DNA from: Chitinophaga filiformis
GTDB taxonomy: Bacteria > Bacteroidota > Bacteroidia > Chitinophagales > Chitinophagaceae
Length of the DNA stretch: 64,000 nt
NCBI RefSeq assembly: GCF_023100805.1
Contig: NZ_CP095855.1
Span: 7,605,001-7,669,000 of the forward strand
Direction of reading: 5' to 3'
The position numbers and the translations under genes were made by a program. Positions 1 to 7,634 of this stretch are shown one piece after another. The notes below the pieces were generated by a model. That model had not been told where the DNA came from, did not search any database, and saw only the letters and a list, made by a program, of their open reading frames with translations. The stretch's first letter is position 1; every line of letters starts with the position of its first letter.

Positions 1-1478
1 CCCGCATCCACAGGCCACATTCCTTCGGGTTTGATGGTCAGGTCGGCCGGAGCTGTATTATAGTACGTCGGGGACGCTTTCTGATAATTACCGCTCACAA
101 AAGGCACGATATCCTTAAACGCAGCCAGCCTTGAAAAGTGCGGATACAGGTTTTGGTCGTCCACCCAGTGTTCCCACCAGGGTATAGCACTGCCCATGGC
201 GCCACTTAGCAGGGTTGCCCACATTGCATTGTGCATGCTGACGCCGTTCGGATCCACTAATTTCTCATCAGTAGCAATCACTGTCATGCCAAACTCGCCG
301 TCCAGTACCGGTTTTGAATAGGTACTGAGACGTTGTTGATTCAGGTTGGCGAGCAGGCGTGGCATACGTGGATCCTGCTTGTACTTATGCACCTGCGTAA
401 AATCGATACTGGTACTACGCCAGGTACCATCGCCATACTTCTCATCACCAAAGGATGTCGTAACAAGATGGTAAGGGTCGATCGATTTCAGATAGGCAGC
501 CATTTCGTTATGCCATTGATCAATGACAGCCGAGTTGTCAAACTGTATAGTGTCGTCGGGCTTACTCTTATAGTAGGGTGTGTTGTCCACTTCATTGAAC
601 AATTCCCAGCTTTGCAGGCTGCCTGCATATCCCCATCGTGCTACCAGGTAGCGCAGGCGGTTTTTGAAGATCTCTTTCGCGGTACTGTTACTAAAGAATG
701 ACAATGGATCATCGCAGGGACCACCCTGTGCTACATTGTATGGATTGTTTTGCCACTCATCGCCTGCTACGAACTGGTTATGATAGTTGATGCAAAGCAT
801 AATGGCATAACCGTTGGTTTGTCCGCGGGTGAGCAGGTAGTCGATCTGCTTGGCAGCTGTTTGCTTGTACTTTTTCAGCTTGTCAAATCCCGTTATACCT
901 CCAACGTTGGTCCATTCCAGGGCCACTCCCCAGGTAGCCATCCAGATGCGGACAAAGTTGACACCTGTAGGCTCCAGCTTATTGAGATGATAGTTATAAT
1001 TAACAATAACATCACCATCGGGGAAGGCCAGATTTTCTCCCACGGGGATGTATTGTGCACCGCTATCCCATTGGAGATAACTGGTGTTGGTCTTACGAAT
1101 GTATCCCTTGCCGGTAGCTGACACACCGGAGCAGTTGAAGGAATATACAGGACTTGTGGCAGGGGCTCCGCCTTGCAGCCTGCCGGAGAGAACATACGTC
1201 CACGCACCTTCTTCATCCGGCGTAAAACGTACACGGAATGCGGCCGGGCCATTGATGGAAAGATCGCCGGTAGATGGATTGAGGTTGTAATCCTGCATCC
1301 AGAAAGCATCCACCGTTCGCTGCACACCTCCGGGGGAGGTAAAGGTAGCCTGCACGGCAATGTCTGTGTAATCGTAAGGGTTGGTGTAAGTAGCACTGAG
1401 GTCAATAACGGCCTCAAACAGATCCCATTTGGCCACGGTGGCCTGGGTTGGGCTAACGCCATTAAATGTAACTGGCAT
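1..1478 (-). CDS. DUF5060-containing glycoside hydrolase (clan GH-A-like), C-terminus beyond window
   Basis: The frame is open from an ATG at 1478 to the window edge (about 492 codons), so the C-terminus is missing. Residues 1-90 look like a DUF5060 beta-sandwich (W-D-L-F-E near residue 18, then the F-R-V-R-F-T-P...G-A-W-T-Y pattern). A TIM-barrel hydrolase follows, with a candidate acid/base Glu in SWELFNEVD and a candidate nucleophile Glu in VLDGEFG. It probably cleaves a plant or fungal polysaccharide; the substrate is unknown. Oddly, no signal peptide precedes the DUF5060 domain: a TAA lies four codons upstream of the ATG in the same frame. Either the enzyme is cytoplasmic or the N-terminus has been lost. 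The family call is from motifs only. Confidence 0.75.
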   Translation of the reverse strand, partial: MPVTFNGVSPTQATVAKWDLFEAVIDLSATYTNPYDYTDIAVQATFTSPGGVQRTVDAFWMQDYNLNPSTGDLSINGPAAFRVRFTPDEEGAWTYVLSGRLQGGAPATSPVYSFNCSGVSATGKGYIRKTNTSYLQWDSGAQYIPVGENLAFPDGDVIVNYNYHLNKLEPTGVNFVRIWMATWGVALEWTNVGGITGFDKLKKYKQTAAKQIDYLLTRGQTNGYAIMLCINYHNQFVAGDEWQNNPYNVAQGGPCDDPLSFFSNSTAKEIFKNRLRYLVARWGYAGSLQSWELFNEVDNTPYYKSKPDDTIQFDNSAVIDQWHNEMAAYLKSIDPYHLVTTSFGDEKYGDGTWRSTSIDFTQVHKYKQDPRMPRLLANLNQQRLSTYSKPVLDGEFGMTVIATDEKLVDPNGVSMHNAMWATLLSGAMGSAIPWWEHWVDDQNLYPHFSRLAAFKDIVPFVSGNYQKASPTYYNTAPADLTIKPEGMWPVDA

Positions 1479-2000
1479 GATAGAAAATTAAAGTGATCAA
1501 TAATAAATATGGTACCTGACTTGTGCGGGATGTCTCGTCATGACGGGTTACAAATTTGATGGGATCATCCTGGCACTTTTTTGTAAAAATGTAAACGTTG
1601 GAAAAGGGTTTAATTAAGGAGACGGTTATTCAATATTTCCATTTTTAAAATCTCTGTTTGGGGTTACAACAAATCGAAAATACTAATTTTTTTAGTAGAA
1701 AAAAAGTTTCTGAAAAATTAAGTCTGGAGCTAACTGAGCCGTAGTATTAAATGAAATTCACACTCAATCCGGTTAGAAAATAGACGAAGACTAAAATGAA
1801 AAAAGGAGGATGTATATAAACGAGCCGTTTTAGGCGCCTGAAAGGAATTACGCATAGACAAACTCAGCTCGTAAGTTTGATCGTACTGTTGAGGCTAAAA
1901 ATGGCGGCAAATTGAAAGCAACGCAAGAGATCCTACCAGGCAGGTGGTGATGTAGTTTGCAAGTGGGATATTGGGGACATCAATAAGATTTTACTCTTCT
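1479..2000. other. Intergenic region, no gene seen
   Basis: About 520 bases of AT-rich sequence upstream of the glycosidase gene and downstream of the 2001-2474 gene. I see no coding frame with convincing composition, no tRNA and no clear terminator. The promoter of the glycosidase gene should lie here, but I could not assign boxes. Confidence 0.5.
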
Positions 2001-2474
2001 TTAGGCCAATTCTTTCATGATATACTTCAGCATATCGAATGGCCCATAGGGCTCCCATTTCGCATTCAGGATAAATTCTTCTGCCAGGGAAATAAACTCC
2101 TCCCGCCTATTCCATCTGTATCTGTTATTCCTGTTCAGGATAATAAAGTTAAATGCAGCCAAAGGTTCATTCAGATCTGATGTCAACATACCAAGCGCCA
2201 ACATGTCGCCAGGGTGAGTAATCAGGTTCCCATCAACAATACACCTCGCTTTAGCACCGCCTGTTACGTTATCAAGTTGCTCTATTTGATAGAACAGGCT
2301 ATCCTTTAGCGGATGCCCGTCCAGACAGGCAACGTGCATACCGGCATCGCTGAATACAAAGAGGGGGTCTTTGGTATTACTTGTCAAGGGCGGAGCTGCC
2401 GTAATTTCGTCAACACAATTCAGCTTTTGTCCGCACAATACGCATTTGCTTAATCCTTCAAAAATGATTGCCAT
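2001..2474 (-). CDS. Hypothetical protein with putative zinc-binding CxxC/HxxC site
   Basis: 157 residues, not recognised as a named family. The N-terminus carries C11-x2-C14 and H47-x2-C50, a spacing that suits one structural zinc site (treble-clef or zinc-ribbon like). The rest is globular with no signal peptide or membrane segment, so it is probably cytoplasmic. It lies 44 bp downstream of the secreted protein gene at 2519-2962 on the same strand and could be co-transcribed with it. Function unknown; an immunity or stress role would be guesswork. Confidence 0.6.
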   Translation of the reverse strand: MAIIFEGLSKCVLCGQKLNCVDEITAAPPLTSNTKDPLFVFSDAGMHVACLDGHPLKDSLFYQIEQLDNVTGGAKARCIVDGNLITHPGDMLALGMLTSDLNEPLAAFNFIILNRNNRYRWNRREEFISLAEEFILNAKWEPYGPFDMLKYIMKELA

Positions 2475-2518
2475 CTGGGAACTACATTAAGAGACTCCGG
2501 ATTTGCGCTGAAGCCCTG

Positions 2519-2962
2519 TTAGTTGAAATAAATATCAATGTAGTCTGTAACGTTATTGCCCTCACAGTTCTCCATTTCCTGCAGTCGCCAGTACTTTCTC
2601 GCACCTTTGGCGAGGAAATGATAGGTACCGGTCCTTTCGCATACATTCCCTTCATTAATGCTTTCGTACAGGCTCATAATCGTACCGGTGAATATCAGTT
2701 CAGTGGCAGAAGCAACTTTCAAGGTGCCGTCAATCGTTACAAAACTGTTGCTTTGTGCATCACGCTGTTCTCCTTTGATGGTGTAGGTGTTCTTGTTCTT
2801 TTTGCGGATCTGTACCTTACCAGGCTTGTCCCAGCTGATCCATTGGAGGGTGAAATTATGCGTGCCTTCACGGAGCGTGGGGGTGGTTTTCTTCTGGGCA
2901 TAGGAGCTGTGAGTACAGATCAGGATAAAGATGAGACACAGCCAGGCGGATATTCTTTTCAT
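2519..2962 (-). CDS. Small secreted hypothetical protein
   Basis: About 147 residues from the chosen start. An upstream in-frame ATG at 2989 would add nine residues, but the start at 2962 puts the basic MKR directly before a hydrophobic stretch (W-L-C-L-I-F-I-L-I-C) and a likely signal peptidase I site after S-S-Y-A, so it is preferred. The mature part is basic and beta-rich, with two Cys (in NVCERTG and ENCEGNN) that could form a disulfide in the periplasm. No family recognised. It precedes the zinc-site gene at 2001-2474 on the same strand. Confidence 0.6.
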   Translation of the reverse strand: MKRISAWLCLIFILICTHSSYAQKKTTPTLREGTHNFTLQWISWDKPGKVQIRKKNKNTYTIKGEQRDAQSNSFVTIDGTLKVASATELIFTGTIMSLYESINEGNVCERTGTYHFLAKGARKYWRLQEMENCEGNNVTDYIDIYFN

Positions 2963-3045
2963 GTTTGAATGAATCATTTTAGCGGCCAAATTTAGACAAA
3001 TTAATAGTTCCCAACTATATCCGATCAGGCTCCGCTACCAACGGT

Positions 3046-3118
3046 GTACCAATGGCCTTAACTTACGTTCAACTTACGTCTTGAACGTAAGTTGAACGTA
3101 AGTTAAGGCCATTGGTAC
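3046..3118. repeat. Long perfect palindrome P1 (34-bp arms, 5-nt loop)
   Basis: Left arm 3046-3079 and right arm 3085-3118 are perfect reverse complements around the loop cttga. The arm contains a short direct repeat (AACTTACGT twice). There is no T-tract on either side, so it does not look like an ordinary terminator. The centre reads CTTACGTcttgaACGTAAG, which closely resembles the centres of the palindromes at 4899-4993 and 5035-5116. Confidence 0.95.
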
Positions 3119-3272
3119 TATAGTGGTACCGAACTGCTAATGAATCAATACATGGTTTCAGAAATAGCTGTGTAAAGCTTAATTTGCGCAGCTGTAAAGT
3201 ACACAATGAATTTACAATTACCTGTAATGTCAATCCTGAAACTCCGCACAAAAACTGTAAAGTTTTTCTGTA

Positions 3273-3397
3273 TGCCTTATCGTGGTATAGGTTACACTTT
3301 TGTTGATATAACCCGTTTGAATTTCACACTATTAAACGATAATCCTGAAAAGGTTGTTTTTTCTGGATTTTAGTCCCGGATCGTGTTGACAGTATCC
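3273..3397 (-). pseudogene. Relic end of an IS related to the adjacent IS3-family element
   Basis: This stretch repeats, with about 15-20% divergence by eye, the left terminus of the complete IS at 3406. It shows the terminal pattern TGGTATAGGTTACACTTTT, the downstream ...GATAATCCTGAAAAGGTTG, and the last codons of the orfB reading frame (minus strand, ...TDTVN-IRD-stop). Similarity ends at about 3397, where the palindrome at 3396 begins. It is the 3' remnant of an older related insertion whose other parts are gone. Confidence 0.8.
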
Positions 3398-3503
3398 GTC
3401 TTGATTGTCTTATCCTGGTATAGGTTTACACTTTTGGTGAGATAATCCGTTTGAATTTTACAATATTAAAAGATAATCCTAAAAAGGTTGTTTTCTTTAG
3501 ATT

Positions 3504-4415
3504 TTAGTCCTGGATCAGGTTGACAGTATCTGCTGTTAATCCTGATTTTGGACCATCTTTTTTCTTGGTTCGCCATCTCCTTACTAATTCCCCTTGTTTT
3601 GTATGTGCCTGATTCGGAGTCAGATAGTCGCAGCTTGTATGAGGCCTTTGTTCATTGTAGATGCGGATAGTCTCTGCTACTATAGCAGCCGCGGCTTCAT
3701 AGTTTTTAAATAACCGGTCCAGGCCAAATTCTAACTTTAATATTCCATTTACTCGCTCAGCAATGGCATTTTCATACGGGTTGCCCTTCTCGGCCATACT
3801 AATGCCGACGTGACTATCATTAAGTAATTCTATGTAGTTTTTACTACAATATTGTGACCCTCTGTCAGAGTGGTGAATCAGGCTATATTTGATGGGATTC
3901 TTTATATCCGATAAAGCCATTTTTAAGGCCTCAATAGGCCCTTCGGCCTCCAGTGATGGATGTAAGCAATAACCGACGATTTTTCTTGAATAAGCATCAG
4001 TTATCAGGCTCAAATAACAGAACCGGGAGCCTACCAAAGGAAGGTAAGTAATATCACTAACCCACACCTGGTTAGCCTGACTAAGCTTCAGCTCTTTAAT
4101 CAGATTAGGATATTTTTTGAAGGGATGATTAGAATCGGTAGTCCGTATTTTCTTACGTTTTCTTTTACGGACAAGCATTCCATTTTCAGCCAACAGATTG
4201 AAAAATCGATCCCTGCCTAATTTAATTTTATGATGTTGAAGAGTTTGTGAAAGCATTCTATGAAGTTTTCTGGCGCCCAGTCGCTTTTGTGAAGCTCTGA
4301 TTTGCTCCGCTTTGTCAAGAACGATGGCCATTTCCAGGCCAAATTGATGATCGCTGTTTTTCCGCTTATAAAAAGCTTGTCTGCTTTTACCAAACAGTCC
4401 GCAAACATTACCCAA
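3504..4415 (-). CDS. IS3-family transposase OrfB (DDE integrase core)
   Basis: About 303 residues if counted from the TTG at 4415, but this frame is probably expressed mainly as an OrfAB fusion by -1 frameshifting from orfA. The region between the slip site and 4415 is open in this frame (AWYQAVCRVKEHY...). An HTH_21-like segment (residues ~20-80) precedes an rve core with catalytic D in VWVSDITYLP, D in IHHSDRGSQYC and E in NPYENAIAERVNG. Length and motifs match IS150-group enzymes. The C-terminal codons are echoed in the relic at 3273-3397. Confidence 0.93.
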   Translation of the reverse strand: MGNVCGLFGKSRQAFYKRKNSDHQFGLEMAIVLDKAEQIRASQKRLGARKLHRMLSQTLQHHKIKLGRDRFFNLLAENGMLVRKRKRKKIRTTDSNHPFKKYPNLIKELKLSQANQVWVSDITYLPLVGSRFCYLSLITDAYSRKIVGYCLHPSLEAEGPIEALKMALSDIKNPIKYSLIHHSDRGSQYCSKNYIELLNDSHVGISMAEKGNPYENAIAERVNGILKLEFGLDRLFKNYEAAAAIVAETIRIYNEQRPHTSCDYLTPNQAHTKQGELVRRWRTKKKDGPKSGLTADTVNLIQD

Positions 4416-4438
4416 ATCCTTGTCCGGATAATGTTCTT

Positions 4439-4855
4439 TTACTCTGCAGACGGCTTGGTACCAGGCTTTTTTTGGATCTCAATATTAAATTGTTCTTCAG
4501 CAACTTCGATCATTGTCTGAAAAGCAAATGCCTTTAAATTGGCATGTTCCAGCTTTTTACGGAGTTCTTCATTTTGCTTTCTTAAAGCATCAAACTCCTT
4601 TTTTTCCTGTTCTGTCATGGCCGTAGATATTATGGGTTTTTCCAAAGTCGTTTGCCTAAGTTCGGAAGAAAAAAGAGAGTACCAATAAGCTATTTGTGGT
4701 TTAGTGATCTTATAACGAGCTGCGACCTGGCTCATGCTTTGGTCTCCGGCCATGTAATCGGCTACGACTTTGTTCATGAACGACTGCTCATATTGGAACT
4801 GTGGTCCCAGGCGTCCCTTGCGTCCACCTTTGTTCTGATTGTTTGAATTTTGCAT
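4439..4855 (-). CDS. IS3-family OrfA (helix-turn-helix, leucine zipper)
   Basis: 138 residues. Residues ~20-60 form a transposase-type helix-turn-helix (S-Q-V-A-A-R-Y-K-I-T-K-P-Q-I-A-Y-W), and residues ~85-115 a heptad coiled coil (E-L-R-K-K-L-E-H) typical of OrfA multimerisation. It binds the terminal repeats and feeds the OrfAB fusion. The start lies 43 bases from the IS right end. The gene ends 23 nt before the formal orfB start, but the two frames overlap at the slippery site. Confidence 0.92.
   Translation of the reverse strand: MQNSNNQNKGGRKGRLGPQFQYEQSFMNKVVADYMAGDQSMSQVAARYKITKPQIAYWYSLFSSELRQTTLEKPIISTAMTEQEKKEFDALRKQNEELRKKLEHANLKAFAFQTMIEVAEEQFNIEIQKKPGTKPSAE
4466..4472 (-). promoter_or_regulatory. 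Programmed -1 frameshift heptamer (A-AAA-AAG)
   Basis: On the minus strand the zero frame of orfA reads caA AAA AAG, the classic IS3-family slippery heptamer. Slipping back one base gives ...KK then AWYQAVCRV and enters the orfB frame without a stop, for a fusion of about 450 residues. The heptamer and frame continuity are seen directly; frameshifting itself is inferred. Confidence 0.85.
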
Positions 4856-5034
4856 GTTTTACACTTTTTAAGGTGTAAACCTATTTCAGGACCTGACAGA
4901 TACCGCTTTGATACCGCTAATCTTACGTTAATCTTACGTTCATGGACGTAAGATTAACGTAAGATTAGCGGTATCAAAGCGGTATCAAGACGGGTCTAAA
5001 ACAGGGTCATGACATACCTGAGATCCGGTCGAGA

Positions 5035-5116
5035 TTCGCTCAAGGTAGCCTCATCCTCCCTTAATCTTCCGTTCCTGAACGGAAGATTAAGGGAGGATGA
5101 GGCTACCTTGAGCGAA
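5035..5116. repeat. Long perfect palindrome P3 (40-bp arms, 2-nt loop)
   Basis: 5035-5074 and 5077-5116 are perfect reverse complements with only two bases (ct) between them. The centre CTTCCGTTCctGAACGGAAG resembles the centres of P1 and P2 (CTTACGT...ACGTAAG). There is no T-tract. It lies between the IS/P2 complex and the gene at 5421 and overlaps no plausible coding frame. Confidence 0.95.
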
Positions 5117-5420
5117 CCTGTACCGAACCTCTGCTAAAGTTTAAGCACCTATTGCCTCATGAAAAGCCAGGTTCCCCTGTTGAGACCTTTAGATGAAACA
5201 CGCATTCAATATAATGTAAATCAATATCTTAAACCACATTAAGAGGCAGCAAAAATGCGTATTTCCCGCATGTCTTTTCTACTTAGCTTTGTGATATGAT
5301 CAGAAAAAAAAGTGCAATGACCGGGCGGAAAAAAGCGCTATAATTCTCCCGGAGTGATGAATGGCTACAAGTTCTTTGACATAAAAAAAGACCTCCTGAA
5401 ATGGACGGCTTTTGCGCATT
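5117..5420. other. Intergenic region, no gene seen
   Basis: About 300 AT-rich bases between palindrome P3 and the stop of the 5421-6989 gene. I see no coding frame of plausible composition and no convincing terminator. Confidence 0.5.
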
Positions 5421-6989
5421 TTACGGCACCAGGATCTCGATCCAGGGATTCATTAACGTATAGGGTCTTACCGGTGGTCCGGCCACAGTATTATGCGCCC
5501 GGATGGCGTCTATTGCTGTGTCACGGTCCTGCGAACCGCCGGGGATAAACTCATGCTCGCCTGCCGCATTGACGACCAGCGCCCAATATTGGTAATGAGA
5601 TAGCGTCAGGTACACACGGCTGTTGATATAATCCAAAACAACTTTAATATTATGAATGTGAGCGGTACCAGCTCCTGTGTATTCCGCAAATCCTACCGGC
5701 GCTGTTGGGGCGCCTGCGCCTCCTGCGGCCGTACCGGAACCTGTTCTGGATGTAGCGGTGTAATGTGCATGCAATGCGGCTGCTCCGGCAGGAATAGCCG
5801 CTGCCGTCGCCGGCGTGGCTCCAGCCCGGCCGTTACCAGGCAGGAGACCTGTAGAATCTTCATGCCAGCTCCTCAATGTTCCCGGCACCGTCGATGTAGC
5901 ATTGCGAATACGGGCATCCAGATCGTAGGGGGTTCGCTCATCTACCATAGTTCCACCACGCAATTGATTTTTTACATCAAAGAGTAAATTCAACAGTGGT
6001 TTAGGCAAAAACTCCTTTGCATTATCCCATGACAACTGTTTGATCTGCGGTCGCGCCACTCCCGCATCGGCCGCAACACGCGGGGCTGTTTCCTGTGTTG
6101 TAGGCGCCAGCAGCGTTGCCCCGGCAGCACGGCCAAAAGCACTTTGCGCTGCGGCCTCTGTAGCCCAGTTAATGGCAGGAGATGCAGCATCTGCAGCAGC
6201 CTTCTTGACGGCCCTCGAACCTGCCGTTGCCGCATATGTAGCTGCCCATGTAGGCCTTACATTCTCATGCGCATAACCCTCAACCGGAGTTACGGAATAG
6301 GCCGTCCTGGAGTTAGGCACACTAACCGTGGCTGCTGTTCTTGTAGGTATGGGCGCTCCTCCCTTCGGAGGCGTGGCCATCACCAGCGTATGGTCGGCTA
6401 TAGTCGTGGTAACCCTCCTGAGGATGACGTTGACCAATGCAACAAGACCGTCAAGCGCCCTGACATGGGAAGCGTACAAAGGGGCTGCCGCGGCGGCAGG
6501 TGCTGCGAGCGCCGCTTTGTAGGCCGCAATGGCGCCTATTTCACCTGCGTTCTCGTTTCCTTCATCTCCCGCAAATGCCACGTTTCCCGGCCCTGTTGCC
6601 GGCAATCTATTGTCAGCACGGCCTTCGGCCAGCGCAAGGTCGCTCTTCACAAAAAAATTAGTATAATCACGGATCTGTGCCATGGTAAGACCACCAGCAC
6701 CGCCAAAGGTGTTCTGATATTGTGTGGCAGTGAAATTTATCACACGCTGCACAGGCGCTACACCCGGCACAGACTTTTTAACAGCGCTATTGTCTGCCAT
6801 GGCCTGAAAAGCCTCTAACTGCCTCACCCGCGGACTTTCCATAACGGCCTGCTGCAGTTTTCTCTGTGCAATCGCTTCCGGGCGCTTGTCCACAGCGTGA
6901 AAACCAGCATTACCTTCCTGCTGCACTGATGCAGGACTGTTTGTAGCTGCCTGTCTGTTTACAGTAGATCTATCGGCGTGAGCACTCAT
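5421..6989 (-). CDS. Ala-rich protein with injection-system/polymorphic-effector-like N-terminus
   Basis: About 522 residues from the ATG at 6989; an upstream in-frame ATG at 7043 would add 18 residues, but MSAHADRS is the more typical opening. Residues ~25-85 carry the pattern DKRPEAIAQRKLQ ... V-R-Q-L-E-A-F-Q-A-M-A-D-N-S ... PVQR. I associate this with Bacteroidota proteins linked to extracellular contractile injection systems, where it often precedes a DUF4157 domain. No DUF4157 HExxH motif is visible here. The remainder is Ala/Thr/Pro-rich, ending in a more structured C-terminus (residues ~440-522). The gene is GC-rich and Ala-biased compared with its neighbours and stands alone, with no sheath, tube or baseplate genes nearby. 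It could be a cargo, an effector or an orphan. Confidence 0.6.
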   Translation of the reverse strand: MSAHADRSTVNRQAATNSPASVQQEGNAGFHAVDKRPEAIAQRKLQQAVMESPRVRQLEAFQAMADNSAVKKSVPGVAPVQRVINFTATQYQNTFGGAGGLTMAQIRDYTNFFVKSDLALAEGRADNRLPATGPGNVAFAGDEGNENAGEIGAIAAYKAALAAPAAAAAPLYASHVRALDGLVALVNVILRRVTTTIADHTLVMATPPKGGAPIPTRTAATVSVPNSRTAYSVTPVEGYAHENVRPTWAATYAATAGSRAVKKAAADAASPAINWATEAAAQSAFGRAAGATLLAPTTQETAPRVAADAGVARPQIKQLSWDNAKEFLPKPLLNLLFDVKNQLRGGTMVDERTPYDLDARIRNATSTVPGTLRSWHEDSTGLLPGNGRAGATPATAAAIPAGAAALHAHYTATSRTGSGTAAGGAGAPTAPVGFAEYTGAGTAHIHNIKVVLDYINSRVYLTLSHYQYWALVVNAAGEHEFIPGGSQDRDTAIDAIRAHNTVAGPPVRPYTLMNPWIEILVP

Positions 6990-7156
6990 ACCAGTGTAAG
7001 TTTTTTGATACCTGCCATTCCAGGGGTTCAGGACATTAAACACAATAGCACATTCATTCCGGTATATTAGATATAATATACTTCTAAATATATAGCTATT
7101 TATTAATACAAATTAATATTCTTCCAATGCCGGCCTGGCTATGTAAGTACCTGCAT

Positions 7157-7195
7157 AAAAAAACCGCCTCAATTTAATGAAAGCGGTTTCTTTTA
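7157..7195 (-). terminator. Rho-independent terminator of the 7213-7533 gene
   Basis: AAACCGC (7161-7167) pairs with GCGGTTT (7183-7189). On the minus strand the hairpin is followed by a run of seven T, just downstream of the stop of the small membrane protein gene. Confidence 0.7.
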
Positions 7196-7212
7196 AAGAT
7201 GTTGAAAGTGTG

Positions 7213-7533
7213 TTACTTCTTCTCCAGCTGATATTTTGGTATCACCAGGAAGTGTACAATAGTGTGAGCCGCTAAAGAGAGTACAACCACGATACCGGGG
7301 ATCAGCAATTGTTTGCCTGGCGTATCAAATACATCCAGTATGGATGATTCATCTTTACCAGCATATAGCACGGCCAGTAAAAACAATAATCCACCACTGA
7401 TCCATAAGGTAAGATGAGAATAAAAGTATCTCAGTTTCCTGTACCCGCTTTTTCCAAACGAGGTGAACAGCAGCATAACGTGGGCAATGAAAAATACCAG
7501 TGCCAGTGCAAGGAGGGAGTGAAAAGCAGTCAT
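7213..7533 (-). CDS. Small integral membrane protein
   Basis: 106 residues with three hydrophobic segments (about 5-25, 43-61 and 75-97) and a charged C-terminal tail ending in EKK. No cofactor motif is obvious and no family was recognised. It lies about 100 bp downstream of the diheme cytochrome gene on the same strand and ends in a terminator, so the two may share a transcript. A link to the cytochrome's electron transfer is possible but rests only on position. Confidence 0.65.
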   Translation of the reverse strand: MTAFHSLLALALVFFIAHVMLLFTSFGKSGYRKLRYFYSHLTLWISGGLLFLLAVLYAGKDESSILDVFDTPGKQLLIPGIVVVLSLAAHTIVHFLVIPKYQLEKK

Positions 7534-7634
7534 AAGTGTCTTTTGAAGTTCTGAGGTTTGTAATAGTTAATACGACAATAGGTAGATGTATCTATATAAA
7601 GATATCGTTTTTAACTATTTCCTCCAAACACTGA

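Larger units (their letters stand above)
3406..4898 (-). mobile_element. Complete IS3-family insertion sequence (IS150-like)
   Basis: About 1493 bp with imperfect terminal inverted repeats. Reading inward, the left end is TGTCTTATCCTGGTATAGG and the right end TGTCAGGTCCTGAAATAGG, both followed by TTTACAC. The flanks carry a 3-bp direct repeat GAT (3403-3405 and 4899-4901), as expected for target duplication by this family. It encodes orfA and orfB in different phases on the minus strand, with an A-AAA-AAG slippery heptamer. All three DDE residues are present and no internal stop is seen, so it may still be active. Confidence 0.93.
3396..4993. repeat. Long palindrome P2 (48-bp arms) split by the IS insertion
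   Basis: Right of the IS, 4899-4939 and 4946-4986 are perfect reverse complements around the loop tcatgg. Joining the left flank of the IS (CCGTCTTGAT, 3396-3405) to 4902 onward, with the duplicated GAT counted once, extends the left arm by seven bases that pair with AAGACGG at 4987-4993. The uninterrupted palindrome therefore had 48-bp perfect arms, and the IS landed inside its left arm. Internal direct repeats (TACCGC and TAATCTTACGT, each twice) occur within the arm. Confidence 0.9.

Noticed and set aside
893..1462. Open frame of 189 codons on the minus strand
   Set aside because: It overlaps the DUF5060 glycosidase in another frame, and its composition (Pro- and Leu-rich, low in charged motifs) is that of a shadow frame.
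6144..6818. Open frame of 224 codons on the plus strand, antisense to the Ala-rich gene
   Set aside because: Cys/Arg-rich translation of a GC-rich complementary strand; typical mirror of an Ala-rich gene.
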